Shown here: piece after piece, positions 54,998-64,000 of the stretch | Position numbering within the stretch: the stretch's first letter is position 1 | How the letters are laid out: each line of letters begins with the position of its first letter | Assembly (NCBI GenBank): GCA_021432605.1 | Contig: MU271143.1 | Coordinates: 3,109,277 to 3,173,276, forward strand | From: Coniochaeta sp. PMI_546 | Lineage: Eukaryota; Ascomycota; Sordariomycetes; Coniochaetales; Coniochaetaceae | Direction: 5' to 3' | DNA length: 64,000 bases | Made by a program: the position numbers and the translations under genes | Notes under the pieces: model-generated | What the model was told of the DNA's origin: nothing | The model's input: only the letters and a program-made list of their open reading frames with translations | The model's database searches: none

Positions 54998-56119
54998 CTT
55001 TTGGACGGGAGTTTCTAGCTTGACACGTCAAATCCAGGCCTTGACTTCTGTCAAGAGATCAAACGAGTTGTCTTCCTCGAGGAATATGCTTCACATCTTA
55101 GCGGGGGCAACAATATATGTATACCCGAAGACATTGACAACATACTTCATGGGATGCTTAACCCCACAGTGTCCGTCGCCGGTAGGTTGATCATCTTCCT
55201 TTCCTCCGCGGCCACAAAGCGTCAATGTTCAATGCTCTGGTCCACTCCTCCGATGAAGGTCATTCTAGGATCAGACATTGAAGGTCAAGGTGCATTCCGG
55301 GGCAGTCCAATCAAAGTCTCACTTAGATATTGGGGCTCATTTATCCGACAAGGACATATGTATCCACGACCATGTCTCGGAACTTCATTGGGGGACCTGG
55401 CAGTGGAAGAAGAACCATAACCGGCACTTAACGTGCATGAGGGCATATCATGGAGCTCTCTCTGTATGACCGCGTGCAAATAATGCATATATCCATTCTT
55501 GATATGTCAAGAGAAGGCAAAGCCACGTGAAGGAACTGATAGTAATGGGGGCAAGGCGAGAGACATCGAAACCTTGCTGGTCAGGCTAATGTCGTCCTAT
55601 ATATGGCCAATCTACCGGCAGGTGGTCGGAAGAAGATCAGCCTGCCGCTCTTGGCATCCTGCGGCAGCCTCATCCGACCTCATGCATTCCCCGCATGGAA
55701 GCCTTGGAGATCTGGGGAAGATGTGCACACTGTCCACCTCTCTTTTGGTGCTCGTAGTGTGGTGGACTCGGAACTCGGCCATGACAGGCAAGTCTCTTGT
55801 GTGGTTATTTTCCACTTCTTACAGCATTTGTAGCGCTCAATTATGTTGGTTTGATTGGCTTGGTTAGTCTAATATGGAAAATCAGTCGGACTCTGAGTCC
55901 CTGCTACTCTGATGTCAGTTTTTCCCACTTGTCGTACGCAATCCGCAGTACGCAACCCGCCACCAGGGATTGCTCTAGTGAAGCTCATCACAGATATTCC
56001 TGGGACCCAGTATGCTTGGCATCGTCGCTTCCAATCGGATTGTTTCAGTAGCTTGCATTTCCCGGACAGTCGGCGATTATATCAACAAAAAGGACGCCAA
56101 GCACAGTAATCGTCCAATG
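54998..56119. other. Intergenic; promoter of the CE1 gene
   Basis: No gene is supported. A GGCTAA word at 55584-55589 lies about 590 bp from the CE1 start, and an AT-rich TATATGTATA-like patch at about 55113-55123 may be its TATA element. Confidence 0.4.
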
Positions 56120-56587
56120 CTATAACCAGTGCACTGACTTCTGCCGTGGTCTGTCCGGCTTCACCTCCGGACTCTTGAGCACCGAAGCGCCTGGAACCTT
56201 GGCCACGATGATGGGCACCTTATTTGGGTGGCCGATCATGTCGTCCATCCGCCATTCCCACCTTGCCTTCTCGACGATGTCTCCGCTCTTCCGCAACCGT
56301 GCCCGCCAGCCCTCGGCCCACAGCCAGGCTAAGCGGAAGTCTCCTATGACTTCGCACTTTGTCCCTTTCCCCGATAGAGGCCGCGTATACTCCGCGCATC
56401 CCTCCGAGGTAACGCTCGATGCTACATTATCGACACCGACCTCTTTCTGACCAGCAATAGAGCTAGACACGCTTCCATTGATGTTGTGACTGGGCCTTGA
56501 ACGTCGACCCATGTTGGCGCCGAGGAAAGGGCCGCGATTCCTGGTGGGGATTTTGACATGGACAGCCCCCGCGTCTACCGAGCGTGG
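56120..56587 (-). CDS. Same-frame downstream ORF after the 1451-aa gene
   Basis: Immediately after the TGA at 56588-56590 the same reading frame stays open for 155 codons to a stop at 56120. An ATG at 56512 would start a 130-residue protein (MGRRSRPSHNINGSVSSSIA). The second half is Trp-rich and looks protein-like (GDFRLAWLWAEGWRARLRKS; ARWEWRMDDMIG). It may be a separate small gene, a missed final exon joined by an intron that removes the stop, or a read-through extension. I cannot recognise a family. The low expected length of open frames by chance argues that something here is coding. Confidence 0.35.
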   Translation of the reverse strand, partial: PRSVDAGAVHVKIPTRNRGPFLGANMGRRSRPSHNINGSVSSSIAGQKEVGVDNVASSVTSEGCAEYTRPLSGKGTKCEVIGDFRLAWLWAEGWRARLRKSGDIVEKARWEWRMDDMIGHPNKVPIIVAKVPGASVLKSPEVKPDRPRQKSVHWL

Positions 56588-59500
56588 TCAGTTCACTTCC
56601 ATGCCCTCCTCGTAGCTGCTGTTTAGCAATGAGCTTCGCTCATCAGCCTCGTCATCGACAACGGCTTCAGTGAATAACCCGCCACCTCTTCTCTCGCTGG
56701 CACTGTCATAACCGTCTCCGTCTCTGGTGATAGTCCCACCGGCAGGTCTTGTCGGACTCGGTAGAACACCGCTTGTGATCCGCGAGCTACTATGGGGTGC
56801 GCCATTCGAAGCTCTCGCCCAGACAGGGCTATTCCGCCCGGAAGATGGAAGACTCCTATTGGCGCTCGCACCTCCTGCTGGCTCAAATATGCTTCTCATT
56901 TTGTGGAACAAGCCACCTGGAGATGATGCAGCAATCGAATTACGATGCCGTGTCGTCTGTCCGGTGGAGCTTGGCCCATGTTGCTCTTCTGTCTCTCGCT
57001 GATGCCACTGAGAAGCGATAGCCTTGGAGTCATACCGGAATGGCTCGAAGTCACCACTACCACTGAGCTGTGAGTTGTTGCGTGAACGACCCATGCCACT
57101 CAAGAGCAGACGATCATGGGTAGGTGTCGGCCAGCTGTCTCGTATGACAGGCTCATGATTATCGACGGGAAGTGAGGAGTGGATTGGCGAAGAGGGAGAT
57201 GAGGAGAGTGTGCTCTGACTGTTCAACGAACGAGGGGTTGAGTCTCTACGAGCGTGCCATGGTATGTTTGTTACATCAACGGGAGCGAAATTGTCGGCCT
57301 CCATGTTTTCTGTTCGGAAAGCTTGACCACGCTGCTGGTCTGGAGTTCGTGGCCTCGCAGGATTGTGTCGACTACTTGCAAGCCCCTTACTTCTTGTTGG
57401 AGTGATGTCTGACCGAATACCTGAGATCATCATCTCCGGGCTAATAGGACGATTCTGGGCCTCCAGGAGAGGATTGGGCCTGTAGTCCATATCTACTTTA
57501 TTAACTGCAACGGAAGAACCTTCCAGGGATGGCTTAGAAGCTGCAACCTCGGACACGTTTGGTCGTTCCTGGAAGTGATCATCTGAATCCCTTTCGGCAG
57601 TGTTGTTCGTTTCGTGGTGGCCGTAATCCCCTTCTGCTCCAGTTTCTTTAAGTCCTGTACTTTCTGGTGAGCTGTCATCATATGTCAGGGTCCTCTGGGT
57701 AGATTGCTCATGGCTAGGAGTCGCGCTGCGGTGTTGGTGCTCGTGTTTATCAGGACCTTCGGTGTCATTGTCACCAGCGGACTCTGTATCTCCGTCCTCG
57801 CTATGATCGTCGTCGTCGAACAGATTGTCTTGACCATGCACAGTGGTAGCTTGTTGATCATCCAGTATGTACTGGCTATCCAAGTTGTCGAGACTGGTAT
57901 CGTATCCTTGACTCACATGCCACTCCTGGAATTGCATTGGCGTGTGGAACTCGGCAGAGGCAAGGGGGGTCATAGACGATTGGGATTCTGTGTCAGCATC
58001 GCTGTGGCCTGTGACGAAGCGCAAGTCGGCATTGTTCCACCCTGGCGGCGCCGGATGTCTTGGCGGTTGGAAGTGACTATCGCTCGTGGGTACCTTAGTG
58101 TCACCTTCCTCTCGGTCTCGATAATGTTCGACTGGATCTCCATCATCCTGAAAAGGCTGCCTGGTATGTTCTCGAAACCGCGAATTATCAGCATAGTGAG
58201 ATGCTTCAGCGTCGTGGTCTATATCATTGGGCTTATGCGATGCGATGGAGATACCTTCAGTGATTGAAAGCTGTTGGCGTTCCAGGTTGGGGTTGTCTTC
58301 CTGACTGACATCTCCGCCGGAAACAAGGGCACCTCTCACCCTCTGAGCAGAAGCTTCATGTGATACCCTCGCATTACCAGCCTGCATCGGCGCAAGACCA
58401 TCGTTCTCGTGATCGTCGTCTCCATTATCATGAGGTATACCTGCCTTGATGGCGGCTTGACACTCATCTTTGACCGAATCGTGTGCAGATATCGTCGTGG
58501 GAATTGGACCCGTTTGATCGTCATCAACAACATGGTTGGTGTGCTTGAGGTTGAAAGAGGATTCTTCGGTGCTATGTGGGCGGTCTATGGCATCGTCGAG
58601 GTAGACGCCATTCTTGGCGCGCAATGCATCCGCGCTTGCCGGCAGTACTGACTCTATGCTCGTATTGGCTGCTGAGATCCCTTCGATGCTCTCGTTCTGT
58701 GAACAAGACGCACCCTGACTGTCATCTTCAGACCACGAATGTTCATCACCGGCAACGTCCTTGTCAGTCCTGTGGAATCGTAGCGAGTCAGGGCACTCTT
58801 GTAGATCCATTTCGTGATCCGGCTGGTGTGCCGCTTCGATCGGACTGACCTCAAGCTCTTCGTGAACATCCCGGTTGTTGTTTGGTGGCTTATTTGCAAG
58901 GGATGCCGCCCCGAAATTGGCGGGTGGCTCCTCTCCTCCAGGCAATTTCCCAGCAAACGGTGTAGTAAAGAGTGAATTGCTCGAGTCCTGTTCAAGGAAC
59001 GTGCCATGCTGCCGTACGGCTCTGCACTGGGCCTGATCCAACTTGCTGTCGTTTCGCTCTGCTTGATCTTCTGGGGTTGTGGCGAGTACGCAACGTGATG
59101 GAGCCTGGATTATGTGCTCCGACTTTTCGATCTCGTCTTGTCCCCCATCATGGGCCGAGTCCTGACCAACAGAGACGGCACCATCCTCATGGGGCTTGGC
59201 AGCGCTGGTGATCACTGCGCCCTCACGGATGGCGATGTCGAATGGTCCATCTACATCAGTAGAGCTAGATACGCTATCGGAACCCGCCTCCTCCACAATA
59301 GGAGTTGCAGCTTGGAGGGAACCTTCGGGTTCTGTGGAGGAAGAATGGTCAACGCCATGGGTCATTGTCCCAGAAATTGGCTCGATAATCTCGCTCCCTG
59401 AGTCATCGGATCCATGTGTCATTGTTCCCGGGATTGCTTCTTGTCCGGTCATGGCAAATTGGTCATCAGAGTATGCCGGGTTGGGTGCCTCCTGGTGGTT

Positions 59501-61003
59501 CTCAATGAGGGCTTCGGCGGCATCATCATCATCGCATAACTGCTGAGGCATGGCAGCTCCGCGCGACGTGGCCTCTTGCAGGTTCGGGGACTTGGGCTCA
59601 TTCGACTCCACGGCATGAGAAGACTCGGAGTTACTCGTGAATTTTCGTTCGCAGTTATAATCAGGCGAAAGGCCCTTGTCGATCTCCCTAAATTGGTTTG
59701 TCGCACCGAACTCGGGGCTCTGCAGTGCACTCAGCACCTCGTCATTCACAATCGACTGGACTGCATGGAGACTTCTTGGAGTCGACAATTGCCCTTCGAC
59801 GTGATCTTGACCCGTTTGAGCCGAGTCGCTCGGCGAATCATAGAGCGTGCTGCTATCCTCAGGGGCGAATTGTCCGCCGACGACATCTCGAGTTGCTCTG
59901 CCCCAAGACCCAATAATAGAGGTTGGTATTGAGTCCGAGGTTCCAACATCCTCATGCTCATTGGGCTCATAGCTAAGCACTGCTTGCTGTTCCGTGGATG
60001 GACTCCTGGTTTTAAGGGTGTCCTCGGTCGGAAGAATAGCTTCAAAGCCGTCCTGGGGAACCTGAAGAGGGTTTAGATTCGAGCTGTCTGCTGTTTCCCC
60101 GGCCATGAGATACTTTCGTTGCAGCATTTCATTGTCTGTCTCCGGCAGATTCGCTGTCGCGATTGGACCATGGCTGACCATCTCCTCTTTGAGGCTCGCA
60201 GACTTTGTACTTCCTGAGATCTCAGGTTCAGGTACAGACAGTTTGGGTAGTCCCACGGATCCCGAGGCCTGACGTGGGCTTTGTATTTCTTGTGCAACAG
60301 GCAGGTCGGCCTCGCTAGAAGCCTGAACACCAGGGTTACCGGGTTGCTCGTCAGCCACATTCGGTACCGGTATCTTACTTTCAGCAGCCATGACGTGCGG
60401 CACCGAAGTGACGGAGCGCATAATCTTCCTCCGCGATGGTGCGCTTGGCAAAGGTGCCTTGAGCTTTTGGTCAATCAGGCGGTTGATCTCCTGTTAAGAA
60501 ACCCCAGAGGTCAGCAAGTTGCCGCAGCATTTGAAGGAGAAGAAGCTTACCCTTCTCCGTTCCTCCAATTGCCGTAACCTCTCCTTCCCTTCCTCTAGTA
60601 GCCGCGTGGCGTCTTCCTCCACCTCATCCATCAGACCATCGGTCTCCTCCTCGAGATCTTGCGTATCCTTTTCTAGCTGCAATTGTCGTTCACGGTCCTC
60701 TTCGAGGTTGCGTTCGGCAAGTTGCTCATCTTCTATCCGACGGCGGCGCTCGCGTTCTTCATCTTCTCTTCTGCGGTGTTCAGCTATCTCGTCAAGCTCA
60801 ATCTTCCGTTTCTCTGCAAGCGTATTTGCCTCCTGCTTGAAGGCATCACGAAGCGTTGATAGTGCCGAGTCGCGCTGCCGTTCAAGCTCGTCTAGGCGAG
60901 CATCGTGGGATGTAGTGTTCAAAGAGGCTAGAGTGCTGTGTATCGTTGAGAGGGTATCATGCATCTGCGAGACGAGGGTTGAGACATCCATCTTGACAGG
61001 CAT
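56588..61003 (-). CDS. Large coiled-coil and disordered protein, 1451 aa
   Basis: I join exons 61003-60551 and 60490-56588 (61-bp intron, TTAACAG acceptor), in phase 0, giving 1451 residues. An ATG at 60991 would trim four residues. Residues about 33-155 form a strongly charged coiled coil (RRREDEERERRRRIEDEQLA). The rest is low-complexity, acidic, Ser/Glu/Asp/His-rich and probably disordered, with a Gly-Thr-Met-Thr-His-Gly word used twice (near 355-380). The C terminus becomes basic and Ser-rich (RHNSIAASSPGGLFHKMRSI) before an acidic last stretch (VVDDEADERSSLLNSSYEEG). No enzyme or known binding domain is visible; such proteins are often annotated as involucrin-like. Function unknown. Confidence 0.7.
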
Positions 61004-63276
61004 TGACGAGTCGTTCACGTCAAACAAGTCACAAGCCGTAACTTCAAAGTCAAATAAATGTCAAGGATATCGAAACTGGCGACGAAAAAAAGAGACGTGT
61101 TTGTCACCACTGCTCAAGCACCGTCGGTATATGCCTGAATCAGAGAGCAGACTCTGGACATGAGAAGACAGCTCAGCGTCCGGAGAAGATTATCTGCTGA
61201 TACACAACCGAGAAGACATAGTTAAATATGAAGCATCAGCCTGGAAGCGAAGGTGGGCCTCAAGGAGGTACAAGGCAAGAGACGACGAAACGGCAGATCT
61301 ACGCCAGCTCGCGTCAGTTCCTGGCACAAGAGATGCCATCGGCCGGCTAGCCGCCGTGGCAGACATCCCTTAAAGGCATTTTATGATTCGGCGACATCCA
61401 CAAGGGAGTCGGCACTGAGAACCTTGACAGACGGAGGAGGGGGTCGTCAATGCATCGGAAGCCTGAGACCATGATTAGAGACAAACAGAGTCAAACATTG
61501 GTAGCCATCAAGGGTTCAAAGTGACCACTACCATAGCCCGAAACACGAGGAATGAATGTGGCCAGGCCGTGATGGTTTGGTTCGGGGTCGAGGATCCGAG
61601 GACGATGCTTTGCTGTGCGTGATACTGGATGAACGTGGTCAACCACCGCGAGACTCCATTTGCTCGTGCAGACACATTTTCATAACCTCACTTCTCATCG
61701 TACGCAACGGACAGGCAAGGACGTTGAGAACAAACTGCCCCTGCACACTCTCCCGGTGTGATCTCATAGCTAAGCTCGATGCATGAATCTAGACGGGTCA
61801 AGTGTGTCATGTTTTGGATTTGACGGCAAGCGGGGCAGGAGTGATTAGGTAATGAAGTCCGACTTGCCGACGCGTATCTCTGTTTGTTGGGCAAGCATAA
61901 AGTACCTTACCTAGGTACCTTACCTTAGCTACCTTACCTTAGCTACCTTAGCTTAGCTTAGCTACCTTACCTTAGCTACGTGCTGCATGTGCGGACTACC
62001 TTTTGCGTAACATATCCAACAACCCAGGGATAAAACCTCTATGGGTTCGAGGAAGTTTTGCTCTTTGACCAGAACTGTAGTGAAGCAGTCAACTTCTGTC
62101 CTCGGTAACTGGCATCTAGGATCAATATGGGCAGAATATCCCCCACAACTTACGGATCGCTCGATATCTGATAATCAACAGTGATGTTGACGAGGACGCG
62201 AGCAACTTTGAGTATTTCCTTAGTAAGACGAGAACAGCCTTGGCCGACCTACACAAATGCCATGCAACCTATTCGCAACTGCCCCCGAGGCGCCTTGGTC
62301 CTCAGACACTCACCTTTTGCCACCAGTTGCTTGCCCTTGGTCAAATAAGCACGCTTGTTGTCCACACTTTAGTAAGAGGTGAGGACGTGATGCCCACATG
62401 TGGCATACTTTCCTCCCATGGCCAAGTAATATACGGGATCTTTATTCTCGCGAACACTCTCATGCTGGGGTCAACGCCGCGTTTCTGCTCTAGATATTCT
62501 GTCACGCCGTAGACGAGATGGTCTTCAACTTGCGGCCAAAAGACAGACTGGTGTCTCTCTTAGTGCCTGCTAAGACATCCAAGTATGTCAGAGTTCTAGC
62601 TCGGACGACCGACGAGGAGAGTATCGATCATGGACGGCCGAGCGGGACAGACATTGATGTGTCCTCGCAGTAACGAAAACCACCGTGGCCAGGGTCCTGG
62701 CCTTTGAGAATCTGCATATTGGATGGAACAGGCACGGCACCGGACATGGTCGAGCAGACCCGAAACCAGAACAGATTCTCGGTACCTGGGTATTCCCACA
62801 TCTGCGAGTCCTTCTTCAGACCCGGACCAATACTTTATCAACTCACCGAAGTGGATGACGACGTCGGTGGGACGAGAACTCCTTGTCGAGTGGGAACATG
62901 AAAGGTTCTCTCCCCTCATTCTCCCTTCCCGGCAGTCGTCATGAATCATCAATCCCGATAGCAGATACTGTTTCGCATTGGTCGTACCCAAGTATAAGAG
63001 ATCGCCTCCGCTTCGATACGCTCTATTCTCGCCGCAGGACCTGAGATAGAAAGCTCGTGGAGGGCAGGCATTTAGTGCGTCGGTTGTACATGTGTGTAAC
63101 GGAAGAGACGCAGCAGAATTATGTGGTTGGACCACGGTGCAAGGCAGCGCCATCTAATTGTCATGAATATGTATAGATATAAACGAACCTAAACAAGAAC
63201 ATTTCTCGTCCTAACGACCAAACCCCTTCGAAGTAAACTCGCTCTTGTGCCACGCACTCTTACCGGGTCCAATGCA
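61004..63276. other. Long intergenic region, no gene supported
   Basis: About 2.3 kb. The left end serves as promoter of the 1451-residue protein gene. A 14-bp-unit tandem repeat lies at 61902-61978. A 185-codon open frame on the minus strand (62596-63153) lacks domains and ordinary protein composition and is not called. Confidence 0.5.
61902..61978. repeat. Imperfect tandem repeat, unit TACCTTACCTTAGC
   Basis: Three near-perfect copies of the 14-bp unit TACCTTACCTTAGC plus an extended variant (TACCTTAGCTTAGCTTAGC) follow a related TACCTTACCTAGG start. The TACCTTA word is shared with several other intergenic patches here. Confidence 0.8.
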
Positions 63277-64000
63277 TCATATCCGACCAACAGCTCTCTT
63301 CGTCTCACGTTGCACAGCTCTTTGGTACTGCTCGCGAAAAGCAATGCGCTGAACGGTCCCCATGCCGTAAGCTGCGACACCGATGGCTAACCAGACAGAC
63401 GTGATGATCAGACCAATGGGAAAGACCATGATCCGTACACCGGGGAGAACGAAGGCAACGGTGCCATTTTTCAGCCCGGCCAGCTCTTCCTGGACGGCCA
63501 GCAATGCTTTGCTGAAGTCGCTCATGATGATGCTCTGCGAGAAGACGCCGGTCACGAAGGCCGCTTCGTTGGACGAAACGTTGGTGCTGACGGTTTGTCC
63601 AAGGTTATTGACCGCCGTCAGCGTCACCACAGGCATGACAAGTGCCTCGAGCTGTGCCCTGAAGAAGGTATGAGTGATTGCCTTATTGTAGGAATGCGCT
63701 GCAGCAGGCTTCGACTTACATTGTGAGAGGGGCAGTCATCTGAGTCTTATCGATCTGTCCGACAAAGAGGTACGTTTGAAGGAGCTTGAGGTCGGCGTTG
63801 ACGCTTGCGGCATCATTTTGTCTCGGAGCAACGGCGGAAACCACAACCTTCTCGGAAGCCGTCCTGGCACTGACGGGCGACACTGACGCTCCCCTATAAC
63901 TCAATCCAACCTGTATGTTCTGTGGTGGTATACCGCTGAACTGACCGGATGGGGCCGAGAGCTGGTACAGCCGCAGGTCGGCTTCGAACGTTCCCGTGAT
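63277..64000 (-). CDS. C-terminal part of a membrane protein, 5' end outside the window
   Basis: I see two exons: the one running in from beyond 64000 to 63720, and 63658-63277, joined as TAPLTM|AQLEALVMPV with a GTAAGT donor. The visible piece, about 220 residues, is rich in beta-type and polar sequence (EADLRLYQLSAPSGQFSGIP; KLLQTYLFVGQIDKTQM). It has NVS sequons and one clear hydrophobic segment near the end (MVFPIGLIITSVWLAIGVAA), followed by a short basic tail (REQYQRAVQRETKRAVGR). That topology suggests a large outer domain anchored by a C-terminal helix. I do not recognise the family; the missing N-terminal part would be needed to name it. Confidence 0.65.

Noticed and set aside
62596-63153. 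185-codon minus-strand open frame
   Set aside because: It lacks any family feature and has Cys/Arg-rich, irregular composition typical of translated non-coding DNA.
3325-64000. Whole-window secondary-metabolite cluster
   Set aside because: No polyketide synthase, non-ribosomal peptide synthetase, terpene cyclase or cytochrome P450 is visible; the gene mix is housekeeping plus xylan enzymes.

Overview
The window reads as nuclear chromosomal DNA of a filamentous ascomycete (Pezizomycotina), most likely a Sordariomycete. Reasons: genes lie on both strands without operons; introns are mostly 45-95 bp with GTAAGT-like donors and CTAAC/CTAAT branch sites; the gene set is typical of these fungi (APSES-ankyrin MBF factor, Fta1/CENP-L, Pep7/Vac1, DUF6536 membrane protein, CBM1-bearing plant-wall enzymes). 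I see no rRNA, tRNA, CRISPR array or autonomous transposon. I found no retroelement or virus-derived sequence.

Layout, left to right. 1-16 kb: a secreted lipase-like hydrolase (1602-3059), MutY DNA glycosylase (5142-3325), an unrecognised five-exon gene (8050-6281), a secreted DUF8021-like protein (9723-8884), a membrane-anchored TAP-like peptidase-fold hydrolase in four exons (13674-11279), and kinetochore CENP-L/Fta1 (15478-14075). 16-30 kb: endosomal Pep7/Vac1 (18365-16210) divergent from siroheme synthase Met8 (19192-20058); MBF factor Mbp1 (23422-20654) divergent from a long LYR protein (24485-25561); a GNAT acetyltransferase (26313-25666) divergent from a 5'-nucleotidase-type metallophosphatase (27335-29535). 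30-36 kb: a hemicellulose pair, glucuronoyl esterase CE15 with N-terminal CBM1 (30512-32000) and GH10 xylanase with C-terminal CBM1 (33366-34595), both on the plus strand. 36-64 kb: a 1514-residue GYF protein (36081-40936), TPR protein Emw1/TTC27 (41655-44762), a DUF6536 membrane protein (45333-47793), a BTB protein (49182-47972), a coiled-coil protein (52654-50093), a CE1 acetyl xylan esterase (54997-54002), a 1451-residue coiled-coil/disordered protein (61003-56588) with a same-frame downstream ORF, and the 3' end of a membrane protein running off the right edge.

Links between genes. CE15, GH10 and the more distant CE1 act on one substrate, acetylated glucuronoxylan: backbone cleavage, lignin-glucuronate ester cleavage and deacetylation. 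The first two have TATA boxes and GGCTAA motifs of the XlnR/Xyr1 type upstream. Several cell-cycle items also share the window: the MBF subunit, and ACGCGT (MCB) motifs paired between Mbp1 and the LYR gene and upstream of CENP-L.

Exon joins were built by hand from splice signals and checked only for reading-frame consistency. Domain calls come from recognising motifs, not from searches. I did not find a convincing new multi-gene system. The best leads are the xylan pair with its motif cluster, the paired MCB sites, a MITE-like inverted-repeat element near 1 kb, the same-frame ORF after a stop codon at 56588, and a short iron-sulfur loop in MutY.
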